A DNA stretch of 21,424 nucleotides, taken from positions 1 through 21,424 of the IMG/VR virus record IMGVR_UViG_3300037086_000135; one strand, 5' to 3'. Made by a program: the position numbers and the translations under genes. The DNA comes from a virus. Under the pieces are notes generated by a model. The model was given only the letters and a program-made list of their open reading frames with translations. It had not been told where the DNA came from and did not search any database. Positions 6,922-13,819 of this stretch are shown one piece after another; position 1 is the stretch's first letter, and each line of letters starts with the position of its first letter.

Positions 6922-7236
6922 ATGATCAGCCAGATACCAGATGAGAACAGCGACTATTGCGAAGGCTGTCCGTTCTACCATTGCGGCGACGATGATCCCG
7001 ACGACTGCTCCAACCCGGCCCTGAAAACCGGTGACGTGTGTGGCGGCCAGCGGACCAACGAATGTTTAGAGACGTATCCACTCGGAGGAACGGTGACGAT
7101 CGAGGCAAAGCCCTCGTTCAGGCATGAGTGCAAGGACTGTCCGAAAGCCGAGACGCACTCTTGTCCATGGGACGCACATCCAGAACAGATACAAGGTGGC
7201 CACTGTTTCACGGTCGAGCCCGAGGTGAAGCCATGA
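6922..7236 (+). CDS. Cys-rich small protein, probable metal binding, 104 aa
   Basis: The frame is open from GTG 6868, but that codon has a poor ribosome site; ATG 6922, behind AAGGGG, leaves the whole Cys-rich part and is preferred. Ten cysteines lie at about residues 13, 16, 21, 29, 40, 48, 70, 73, 81 and 95, with two CxxC pairs (CEGC, CKDC), plus several His and acidic residues. The pattern suggests one or two zinc sites or an iron-sulfur cluster. I do not recognise the family. It overlaps the next gene by four bases (ATGA). Confidence 0.65.
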   Translation: MISQIPDENSDYCEGCPFYHCGDDDPDDCSNPALKTGDVCGGQRTNECLETYPLGGTVTIEAKPSFRHECKDCPKAETHSCPWDAHPEQIQGGHCFTVEPEVKP

Positions 7237-7511
7237 ACAATATCGTTGTTCTCTGTGGGTCAACACGGTTCAAGCCCCAGTTTGAGAAAGAGACAAGACG
7301 CCTAACGCTAGAAGGCCGTATTGTGCTAACCCTAGGCATCTTTACGCACTCGGAGGGTATTGAGCTGTCCGCCGAGACAAAGAAGATGTTGAAACGTATG
7401 CAATACCAGAGAATTGACATGGCATCACGCGTGCACGTTATCAACGGGAGGCACTATGATAACATTGATTCCATCCACAGATTACAAAACCGTCGTCACG
7501 TGGTCGAATGA
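7233..7511 (+). CDS. Truncated nucleoside 2-deoxyribosyltransferase/DUF4406-like protein, 92 aa
   Basis: Starts at ATG 7233 (ATGA overlap). The N-terminal two-thirds fits the phage nucleoside 2-deoxyribosyltransferase-like group: LCGSTRF (7-13), TLEGRIVLTLGIF (25-37) and the (I)DMA-x-x-VHVIN strand (61-71). In intact members the VIN strand runs into a GGYIG-x-ST-x-x-EI segment that forms the rest of the nucleotide site. Here the frame instead runs into NGRHYDNIDSIHRL, which is the ribosome site and start of the next gene read in another frame. No other frame restores the motif. It is probably a shortened, possibly inactive copy. Confidence 0.65.
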   Translation: MNNIVVLCGSTRFKPQFEKETRRLTLEGRIVLTLGIFTHSEGIELSAETKKMLKRMQYQRIDMASRVHVINGRHYDNIDSIHRLQNRRHVVE

Positions 7512-7827
7512 CGTTTGTACCGCCGTCGTGGACATCGGTACGGTGGACGCAACCTCGGCAGTGCAACTGAAGCTGCTGCTGGAGAAGCTGAACGTCCACG
7601 CGAACGTCCACCTTCTGTTTAATGATGATAAAACTGCCGTCGTTCAGTGGCGTGGCTATATTCACTCCACGCTGGACAGCTCAGAGATGTGGCACGACAA
7701 GATCGTCTCCGCAGCCCTGTACCGTCTCGATCTGTTGAAAGACGACATCGAGGAGTACAACCACCTTTGTTCTATCCGCGAAGCGGCGGACGGCGCATGG
7801 GGATATGCAGACAAGAAGGCGGCGTGA
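7456..7827 (+). CDS. Hypothetical protein, 123 aa
   Basis: ATG 7456 (MITLIPSTDYKTVV) follows GGGAGG with four bases of spacing. The gene lies 56 bases inside the previous frame. The N-terminal half is beta-rich with a conspicuous repeat of Val (TVVTWSNDVCTAVVDIGTVD); the C-terminal half is helical (ALYRLDLLKDDIEEYNHL). It ends ADKKAA. No known motif or membrane segment. The deep overlap fits the idea that this gene was joined onto the truncated upstream one. Confidence 0.65.
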   Translation: MITLIPSTDYKTVVTWSNDVCTAVVDIGTVDATSAVQLKLLLEKLNVHANVHLLFNDDKTAVVQWRGYIHSTLDSSEMWHDKIVSAALYRLDLLKDDIEEYNHLCSIREAADGAWGYADKKAA

Positions 7828-8153
7828 TGATAGAACTTGGCAAGAAGTACCAGACACGTGACGGGCGGTCGGTCAGGATTCTGTGCGTGGACGGGCCGGA
7901 CGAATATTGGCCCGTTGTCGGTTTTATGGGAGATAGAACAATGCCCGATGTGTGGGATAAGAACGGGTTGTTTACAAGGCGTGAAGGCTACGAATCCGAC
8001 CTCATTCCCGTCCTCACGAAGCATGAGGGATGGATGCCGATAACGCAAGAAGAGCCTTGGGGAAATCGAGTATACATGGGGAGAGATGCCGCCCTCAGGG
8101 AGGCTTCTAGCCGAAGTGAAGGGTATGTTGTTCGCGTCACCTGGGAGGATTGA
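7827..8153 (+). CDS. Hypothetical protein, 108 aa
   Basis: ATG 7827 shares its A with the previous TGA; GTG 7824 is an alternative start in the same frame. AAGGCGG upstream is a weak ribosome site, so coupling is likely. The start (MIELGKKYQTRDGRSVRIL) and the tryptophan- and glycine-rich body resemble small phage proteins with an SH3-like N-terminal strand set, but I do not recognise a named family. There are no catalytic residues. A promoter-like site overlaps its stop codon. Confidence 0.7.
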   Translation: MIELGKKYQTRDGRSVRILCVDGPDEYWPVVGFMGDRTMPDVWDKNGLFTRREGYESDLIPVLTKHEGWMPITQEEPWGNRVYMGRDAALREASSRSEGYVVRVTWED

Positions 8154-8177
8154 TGTATTTGCAGAAGGTGATATGAT
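8150..8177 (+). promoter_or_regulatory. Possible promoter for the HTH gene
   Basis: TTGATG (8150-8155), 16-base spacer, TATGAT (8172-8177), about 34 bases before the HTH gene's start. It is the only clear break in the tight gene packing here, which makes a local promoter plausible. Confidence 0.35.
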
Positions 8178-8210
8178 AAAAGCGAAGGTGGAGCGAAAGG
8201 AGGTAAGTGG

Positions 8211-8462
8211 ATGAAAAAGTTGAAGAAGGAAGTAACTGAGTGGCGCAGGTCTCACCCTCTCGCTCTGTACTTGGAGCAGGAGGGCATCACGCAGGGGGAT
8301 TTGGCTGCGCTGCTCGGCGTGACGCAGGTGTCGATCCGTTCATGGCTCGCCGGAGCGGCGATCAGCGACAAGTATCTTGTGCGGTTCAATGAACTTATTT
8401 CAGGGTTCGACGAGAAGGTTGAAGCGTGGCGGCAGGCGTCGCCATTGATGAAGCAGAGATAG
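8211..8462 (+). CDS. Small HTH DNA-binding protein, 83 aa
   Basis: ATG 8211 follows AAAGGAGG with good spacing. Residues 26-47 (ITQGDLAALLGVTQVSIRSW) form a typical Cro/CI-type helix-turn-helix, with the usual Q-x-x-LA and V-x-x-x-S-I-x-x-W pattern. Short basic (MKKLKKE) and acidic/aromatic flanks follow. It is too short to carry a peptidase or large dimer domain, so it resembles Cro-like or antirepressor-control proteins. A promoter-like site lies just upstream. It could bind the palindromes in either control region; this is inference. Confidence 0.8.
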   Translation: MKKLKKEVTEWRRSHPLALYLEQEGITQGDLAALLGVTQVSIRSWLAGAAISDKYLVRFNELISGFDEKVEAWRQASPLMKQR

Positions 8463-8476
8463 ACAAGGAGGCACTC

Positions 8477-9211
8477 ATGGGCAAGGGCACTGAGATTGTT
8501 TCATTGAACGATTACGCAATTTCCAAACTGGCTCCAACTCAGCTCAGCGAGATCATCAAGGCAAACATCGGGGGAAATCTGACGCCCGATAGTTTGCAGA
8601 AGATTACCATGCCGACCAGCGGCAGCACGACATGGCTGGTTCCCTCCATCGAGAACCCCGACGGCTTCCCCGTCAAGGACCTTGAAGGCGTCATCATCTA
8701 TCAGCACGACTGCCGCGCTCTCTTCGCCAAGGGAGCAAAGGGCGTCATCACGCATGACCCTCCGCTCTGCGTCTCAGAGGATGCAATCTCGGGCGAAGGA
8801 ACCCCCGGCGGCACCTGCGACGGCTGCGCTCAGTCTGCGTGGGGTAGTTCCGGTCCCGGTGAGAAGGGGCAGGCGTGCAAATCCCTCCACCGCATGTACC
8901 TCATCACCGCAACGTCGATCCTCCCCTTCATTCTCACGCTCAGCCCCACGTCACTCGCCCCGTGGCGCAAGTACATGGTCAGTTTGATTAATGGCGGGCT
9001 GCGGGTAAGCGGCATCGTCACGCGCCTCGGTCTGACAAAGGTTGAAGGCGGTCCAGCTCCGTATGCTCGTATCGTTCCTTCATTTGTCAGGGCACTGTCT
9101 GTGAAGGAGCAGAAGGAGATTGACGACTACGCGGCCAGCATCGTGCCTGCCCTCAAGAAGGGCTACGCCACGCCTGAAGGCGACGACGAGCAACTAGAAG
9201 CCGTCGCCTAA
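8477..9211 (+). CDS. Conserved phage-type protein with four-Cys site, 244 aa
   Basis: ATG 8477 is chosen because AAGGAGG lies just upstream; the frame opens earlier, inside the HTH gene. Four cysteines (about residues 98, 114, 117 and 134) sit around GGTCDGCAQSAWGS and GEKGQACK and probably bind a metal. They are followed by LPFILTLSPTSLAPWRKY and a beta-like region. I have seen this C-x-x-C, GKGQAC, LPPTS-type layout in phage proteins near primases, but cannot name its function. It lies directly before the primase, so a replication role such as binding DNA is likely but unproven. Confidence 0.75.
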   Translation: MGKGTEIVSLNDYAISKLAPTQLSEIIKANIGGNLTPDSLQKITMPTSGSTTWLVPSIENPDGFPVKDLEGVIIYQHDCRALFAKGAKGVITHDPPLCVSEDAISGEGTPGGTCDGCAQSAWGSSGPGEKGQACKSLHRMYLITATSILPFILTLSPTSLAPWRKYMVSLINGGLRVSGIVTRLGLTKVEGGPAPYARIVPSFVRALSVKEQKEIDDYAASIVPALKKGYATPEGDDEQLEAVA

Positions 9212-9233
9212 TCTCGCCCGACAACAATGAGGC

Positions 9234-9260
9234 TGCGGCGGGGAAACAAGTCTCGCCGCA
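9234..9260 (+). promoter_or_regulatory. Hairpin before the primase gene
   Basis: TGCGGCG, 13-base loop, CGCCGCA: a 7-bp GC-rich stem between two genes. It ends three bases before the primase ribosome site. No U-tract follows. It could separate or slow the two translation units. Confidence 0.35.
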
Positions 9261-9273
9261 CTGAGGAGGCGAG

Positions 9274-10971
9274 ATGGCGATTGATCTAAAACAGGCGCAT
9301 CCTTTTCTGGACGCGCTCTTTGGCAACATGGCCGCCGGTGAGTTCTTTCTTGTGTGGACTCTCGCCGACAGCCGTTCGACATGGTTTCAAGATGTGGATG
9401 TGGCATGTGCCGCACTGACGGGTCCTCTGTTCAATAACAAGGACGTCTACACCGGTATGTGTACCTCGCACACCGATCTCGGTCCACTGCGGCGTGGAGA
9501 GGCTGCCGCTGTCGCCTCGATGGGCTGCTTGTGGGCGGATATTGACATCGGCAAGGACGGACACGCTCCGGGGAAAAACTATCCGCCGACGGTCGAAGAT
9601 GAAATGACCGTGTTGTCTGCATATCCCAAACCCTCGATGATTGTTTCTACCGGCCACGGCCTTCACGTCTACTGGCTTTTCCGTGAACGGTTCGACACAT
9701 CGCGTCCTGCTGATAATACGGCTGCCGCAGAACTTTCGAAGGGCTGGCAAATGCTTATTGGCAGGGATATGAAAGCGAGGGGATGGGACCTTGACCCGAC
9801 GGCAGACCTTGCCCGTATTCTTAGGATACCGGGAACGAGCAATTTCAAAAGTCACGAGCATATTCTGCCCGTTACCCTAATAGAGGACAACCACATACGT
9901 TATGACTGGCTGGAACTATCAAAAATGATTCCGTCAGACATTAAGTCGGCTGTGGTGGCACAAACGAAACATACGAAGCCCAGCGGTATCGGCGCGTTGA
10001 AGCTGGACGAGAACCGCGTGCTGGATGGGGACAAGACGGGGGAACTGCAAGACAAGTTCGGTGCGAAGTTCAGAGATAGTTACGACCGCGTGAAGCCTCT
10101 CCCCGGCGGCGACCGGTCTCCTTCCGCCTACGACGCTTCTCTGGCGATGTACGGTGTCATCGCGGGATGGAACGACCAGCAGATAGCGGATATTCTGATT
10201 ATGTCAAGACGTAAGGCACATCAGGACTTGAAGCTAAGGCAGGATTATTACGCAAGGACGATCGCCTCAGCACGCGCCGAGGTGACAAAGACGGAGGGAA
10301 TTGAAGAACTGCTCTCGCAGGCGCAGAGCACACCTGAGTCTATTGCGGCGCTGAATATTACAGAGGATGAGGCGCGGAGACGGCAGCTCGACAGCCTCAG
10401 CACCGTCCTCGGCGTCCATGTGGACCGTATTGTAAAATACGATGTGGACCCCGACCCGATGTTCTGGATGGAGGTGGGCGGCAGCAGGCGTGTTCGCATC
10501 GGCACCGTGGATGTCATCATGGAGGAGCGAAAGTTCAAGAACAAGGTGATGGGGATGATAGGAGCATTGCTTCCCGACTTCAAGCGAACGGAGTGGGAGA
10601 AGATCGCGCAGTTGATTGTGAACAGCGCTGAGGTGGCAGATGGCATCGTGGACGGGAGGTTCGAGGACAGTACGAAGTCCCTCGTTTCGGAGTACCTTCT
10701 TGCCACCAAAGTGAGCGAGGACCCGAACGAGGCCGCTGCGCTGGGGATGCCGTTCACGAAGGACGGCAAGATTTTCATTTCTGTCGAGTCGCTGAAACAG
10801 TGGGTGTACTACACGCGCCACCAGCGCATCGAGCCACAGGACCTGGCGCAGTTCCTCACGAACGCCGGGTGCGCGTCGAAGCAGATGCACTTCGTTATGC
10901 GGGCGTCGGGCAAAAGCACGAGCCGCCGCGTGTGGCAAGTGCCGTCAGAGTTGATCCCGGGAACGGGATAA
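9274..10971 (+). CDS. AEP-type DNA primase (primase-polymerase), 565 aa
   Basis: It makes primers for phage DNA replication and may also extend them. The N-terminal catalytic domain shows the archaeo-eukaryotic primase pattern: DID metal-binding motif (89-91, in LWADIDIG), STGHGLHVYWLF (125-136) with the conserved His, and LDPTADLARILRIPGT (173-188), the third acidic motif and its R-x-x-R-x-PG-T extension. A linker (about 210-390) with PGGDRSPSAYDASL leads to a C-terminal domain of unknown type. No Walker A motif is present, so there is no fused helicase. GGAGG precedes ATG 9274. The frame ends at TAA 10969-10971, inside a 19-base direct repeat. Confidence 0.9.
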   Translation: MAIDLKQAHPFLDALFGNMAAGEFFLVWTLADSRSTWFQDVDVACAALTGPLFNNKDVYTGMCTSHTDLGPLRRGEAAAVASMGCLWADIDIGKDGHAPGKNYPPTVEDEMTVLSAYPKPSMIVSTGHGLHVYWLFRERFDTSRPADNTAAAELSKGWQMLIGRDMKARGWDLDPTADLARILRIPGTSNFKSHEHILPVTLIEDNHIRYDWLELSKMIPSDIKSAVVAQTKHTKPSGIGALKLDENRVLDGDKTGELQDKFGAKFRDSYDRVKPLPGGDRSPSAYDASLAMYGVIAGWNDQQIADILIMSRRKAHQDLKLRQDYYARTIASARAEVTKTEGIEELLSQAQSTPESIAALNITEDEARRRQLDSLSTVLGVHVDRIVKYDVDPDPMFWMEVGGSRRVRIGTVDVIMEERKFKNKVMGMIGALLPDFKRTEWEKIAQLIVNSAEVADGIVDGRFEDSTKSLVSEYLLATKVSEDPNEAAALGMPFTKDGKIFISVESLKQWVYYTRHQRIEPQDLAQFLTNAGCASKQMHFVMRASGKSTSRRVWQVPSELIPGTG

Positions 10972-11177
10972 GGAGAGTGGATGGAGAAACAGCGGATTAT
11001 TTGGATGTCAGAAACCAGAGCTGTTGTTATCAGCCCTCGTGGGCGCAGAGATGAAGTTGAGGCCGAGGTTATCAACCGCGCCGAAGAGAAAGAAATGACG
11101 GTGCATGATTGTCTGGCGCCAGAACAAGACGCGCCAGAAGTGTTGGGTTTCCGTCCCTGAACGGGATAAGGAGAGTG
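10961..11177 (+). repeat. 19-base direct repeat carrying a ribosome binding site
   Basis: GAACGGGATAAGGAGAGTG occurs exactly at 10961-10979 and 11159-11177. Each copy spans the end of one gene and gives the AAGGAG for the next (starts at 10981 and 11182). The first copy contains the primase TAA; the second begins in the TGA of the 59-residue gene. Confidence 0.8.
10981..11160 (+). CDS. Hypothetical protein, 59 aa
   Basis: ATG 10981 follows AAGGAG in the duplicated leader. The product starts MEKQRIIWMSETRAVVISPRGR, then is acidic (DEVEAEVINRAEEKEM). Its N-terminus has a weak likeness to that of the next protein (E-x-I, then VVISPRGR against IVIVSARR), which together with the duplicated leader suggests the two genes arose by tandem duplication. 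No motif is recognised. Confidence 0.6.
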   Translation: MEKQRIIWMSETRAVVISPRGRRDEVEAEVINRAEEKEMTVHDCLAPEQDAPEVLGFRP

Positions 11178-11181
11178 AAGC

Positions 11182-11541
11182 ATGGGCGAACGGATTGAAC
11201 TTGCTTGTATCAACGCTGAACCTATTGTTATCGTAAGCGCGAGAAGGGTGCATACGGTAACTCTTTCTGAACACGGTGGAAAGTGGAACGATACCTCGTT
11301 CTACTTCAAGACAGACGGCGGCGTGGAGCTAGAGATTGATACCTACGATATGCTCTACTTTGGTGGTTTTCGGGGCGAGGTTGCCGTTAAGACATTCCGC
11401 GTCCTTGACGAGCCGTTTCCGGAACGCTGGTTGCAGATTGTAGCAGGACTATTGGTGATGCTGCAAGCCGCCCCGCTGGAAGAGGTGGTGAAGGACGAGA
11501 GAGAGAAGGTTGACCCGCAGGAGGAACTGAAGGCTGCATAG
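11182..11541 (+). CDS. Hypothetical protein, 119 aa
   Basis: ATG 11182 follows the second copy of the AAGGAG leader. The N-terminal part is beta-rich (IVIVSARRVHTVTLSEHGGKW, then WNDTSFYFKTDGGVELEIDTYD). The C-terminal part is helical and slightly hydrophobic (WLQIVAGLLVMLQAAPLEEVV), ending in a charged tail and KAA. The hydrophobic stretch is short and amphipathic, so a soluble protein is more likely than a membrane one. I do not recognise a family. Confidence 0.7.
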   Translation: MGERIELACINAEPIVIVSARRVHTVTLSEHGGKWNDTSFYFKTDGGVELEIDTYDMLYFGGFRGEVAVKTFRVLDEPFPERWLQIVAGLLVMLQAAPLEEVVKDEREKVDPQEELKAA

Positions 11542-11568
11542 CGCGTTCTGAAAACAGACAAAGCATAG

Positions 11569-11663
11569 GGGGCGATGATGATGACTTGGGCAGCTTCTTC
11601 TGGTTCTGTTTTACCCTCCTTCTCCACGATCGCCCCTCAACGGGCGAACTTCCCGCAGGGAGG
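11569..11663 (+). promoter_or_regulatory. Leader with mutually exclusive stems before the HNH-like gene
   Basis: GGGGCGAT (11569-11576) can pair with ATCGCCCC (11629-11636), but the TCGCCC part of that arm can instead pair with GGGCGA (11642-11647) in a tight 6-bp stem with a 6-base loop. A short TCCC / GGGA stem (11651-11661) then covers part of the GGGAGG ribosome site. The layout resembles an attenuator. It is valid only if the downstream gene starts at 11665 or 11668 rather than at 11575. Confidence 0.35.
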
Positions 11664-11664
11664 C

Positions 11665-12312
11665 ATGGTGCTGAATGAGATTGATATTCGTGAGGACGTG
11701 GTATACGTTACTCTTCCCGACCGCTGTTCAGACTGCGGAGGTTCAGTCTCTGTGGTGATCGACAAGGATGATTTGGAAAAGATGGATGCGGCAACAGACG
11801 GCTTCTGGCAGTATGCCAAGCCGGGGTGTCACTCCGAGGGCGTGTACCTTCCGCAAAAGAGGAATGTGCTGGTCGGCCTCGCCCGTCTTCTCCTCGACGC
11901 CCCTCGTGGCACGTGGCGGCTCTTCAAGGACGGAGACCCGCTAAACTGCCGTCGTTCCAACCTTGGCCTCCTTCCACATTATCCGCGTCAGCAGGACTGG
12001 CTGTGGAACGCTCCTCTGCCTTGCGGGTTTACGGAGCTGTGCAGGTCGGAGAACTACATCATGGTCTGCGCTGAACGAGGCGCAGACAACAGATTGATGT
12101 GGCAGTATCTCCTTGAACGCTGGCAGTTCTGCCGATATCACGACATCTCGTTATCCGTTCCACGTATCCACACAGTGCGGACCTCATGGCTGAAACGTCT
12201 GACCGTTATCGTCAAAGAGGAACGACAGTGCTATTCCTTCGACATCGGTGATGACGGGGCGAGGGAGAACTGCCAGTACGACGTGAGAGAGACCGAAGAG
12301 ATGGCGGCATGA
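11665..12312 (+). CDS. HNH/AP2-type homing-endonuclease-like protein with lost catalytic His
   Basis: The layout fits small phage HNH proteins: an N-terminal strand set with IDKDDLEKMD and a tryptophan, then a short YLP strand, LARLLLDAPRGTWRLFKDGD (about 72-91) and PLNCRRSNLGLL. In active members these read LHRL, then VDH-x-DGD-x-LDNR-x-x-NL. Here the first His is Ala and the VDH His is replaced (WRLF), while N and R residues of the last motif remain. It is therefore probably inactive as a nuclease and may only bind DNA. Starts at 11575-11581, 11665 (ATG, one base after GGAGG) and 11668 (GTG) are all possible. Confidence 0.65.
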   Translation: MVLNEIDIREDVVYVTLPDRCSDCGGSVSVVIDKDDLEKMDAATDGFWQYAKPGCHSEGVYLPQKRNVLVGLARLLLDAPRGTWRLFKDGDPLNCRRSNLGLLPHYPRQQDWLWNAPLPCGFTELCRSENYIMVCAERGADNRLMWQYLLERWQFCRYHDISLSVPRIHTVRTSWLKRLTVIVKEERQCYSFDIGDDGARENCQYDVRETEEMAA

Positions 12313-12458
12313 GAGCGCAGGGCAAGGGCAACGCCGCGTGCTGGGATTGTCGCCTATACATTGTCATCAACGGCGTCCCGATGTGCTGTGCAACGGCTCA
12401 GAATGTCCCGATCCTCGTCAAGCCCATAAAGTGCGACAAGCGGGAAACGAAGAAGTGA
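12309..12458 (+). CDS. Small Cys-rich protein, 49 aa
   Basis: ATG 12309 overlaps the previous TGA, and GTG 12455 of the methyltransferase overlaps its TGA. It holds a CWDC pair, a CC pair and a later Cys (IKCDKRE). This could be a small zinc-binding protein. Its sequence NAACWDCRLYIVINGVPMCC suggests a compact zinc ribbon with one arm incomplete. No known family is recognised. The exact overlaps on both sides support a real gene. Confidence 0.55.
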   Translation: MRAQGKGNAACWDCRLYIVINGVPMCCATAQNVPILVKPIKCDKRETKK

Positions 12459-13819
12459 CGGATATTCGTATTGGCGATTGCCTGCAAGTCATGCCGACCC
12501 TTCCAGAAAATAGTGTGGACAGCATTATAACAGACCCACCCTATGGCCTTGATTTCATGGGCAAGGAATGGGATCACGGTGTTCCTGGTGTGGAGTTCTG
12601 GCAAGCCGCCCTCCGTGTTGCCAAACCCGGGGCAATCCTGATGGCCTTTGGTGGTACTCGTACCTTTCACCGTCTAGCCTGTGCCATTGAGGACGCAGGT
12701 TGGGAACTGCGCGATACGATGTGCTGGCTCTACGGTTCAGGATTCCCGAAGTCGCTGGACATCAGCAAGGCGATTGATAAGGCGGCACCACGGGAGGGGA
12801 TGTTTGCTGGATTTGCTGCAGATTTTTTGGAGCAAGTTCGTAGGGCGGGTCTTTCGTATAAATCAGTTGCCCAGGGTTTTCTCAGCAAGACAGGGGGAAT
12901 CACCGGATGCGCGTGGAACTGGGCACATGGGCTAAGCGTTCCAACGCTTGAGCAATGGCATACTTTGAAATCTCTATTTCCGCATTTGTCGAGTGAGTGG
13001 CTGCCCCTCATTGAACGAGTAGAAGCCGAACGTGAAGTGGTGGGGCAATCGCCGCGGTCCTATCGAGTTGGAATACCGCTTCCGGGTACATACGACGGGA
13101 AACGGCAGATGCTAGACATCACCACCCCCGCTACCGATTCCGCAAAGCAATGGCAAGGTTATGGTACTGCCTTGAAGCCCGCATGGGAGCCAATCATCGT
13201 TGCCATGAAGCCATTGGAAGGAACCTATGCCGAGAATGCGCAGAAGTGGGGCGTGGCAGGACTATGGATAGAAGGCGGAAGAATTGGTGGCATTGGCGGT
13301 GTTCGCAAGGTTAACATAAAGCCGAATAGTGGCGGATTCAACGGAGAGGACTTCGGCTGTGATGGCGACCTTGAACCCGCTGGCGGTCGTTGGCCTGCCA
13401 ATCTCCTGCTCGACGAGGAAAGCGCACCCCTTCTCGGCGGTGCTTCCCGCTTTTTTTATACAGCGAAAGCGTCTGCAAGCGAGAGGAACGCGGGGCTGGA
13501 AGATTGCGAACCACAGTTTGCGCCGGCTATGGGGAATGGCATAGGTGGCAAGGAACATGACCCCGAAACAGCAACCAAGAAGTTGAATATTCACCCTACA
13601 GTGAAGCCTGTCGACCTCATGCGCTATCTCTGCAAGTTGACCAAGACCCCAACAGGCGGTGTTGTCCTTGACCCCTTCATGGGTTCAGGTACGACAGGAA
13701 TTGCTTGTATTTTGGAGCATCGAGACTTCATCGGGATTGAGATAGACGAGAAGTATGCGGAGATCGCCAAGAAGAGAATTGCAGACATGGAAGGGCCATT
13801 GTTCCAAGAGGCCGCATGA
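12455..13819 (+). CDS. Beta-class DNA N6-adenine/N4-cytosine methyltransferase, 454 aa
   Basis: Transfers a methyl group from S-adenosylmethionine to the exocyclic amine of a base, likely to shield phage DNA from host restriction. Catalytic motif IV DPPY (27-30, followed by GLDFMGKEWDHG) comes first and the cofactor motif I DPFMGSGT (406-413) last, the order of the beta class. In between, IHPTVKPVDLMRYL is the usual motif X region. About residues 110-185 form an inserted helical domain (SYKSVAQGF, TGGITGCAWNW). Start GTG 12455 overlaps the previous stop (GTGA). No restriction endonuclease gene is next to it, so it is an orphan methylase. Confidence 0.9.
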   Translation: MTDIRIGDCLQVMPTLPENSVDSIITDPPYGLDFMGKEWDHGVPGVEFWQAALRVAKPGAILMAFGGTRTFHRLACAIEDAGWELRDTMCWLYGSGFPKSLDISKAIDKAAPREGMFAGFAADFLEQVRRAGLSYKSVAQGFLSKTGGITGCAWNWAHGLSVPTLEQWHTLKSLFPHLSSEWLPLIERVEAEREVVGQSPRSYRVGIPLPGTYDGKRQMLDITTPATDSAKQWQGYGTALKPAWEPIIVAMKPLEGTYAENAQKWGVAGLWIEGGRIGGIGGVRKVNIKPNSGGFNGEDFGCDGDLEPAGGRWPANLLLDEESAPLLGGASRFFYTAKASASERNAGLEDCEPQFAPAMGNGIGGKEHDPETATKKLNIHPTVKPVDLMRYLCKLTKTPTGGVVLDPFMGSGTTGIACILEHRDFIGIEIDEKYAEIAKKRIADMEGPLFQEAA

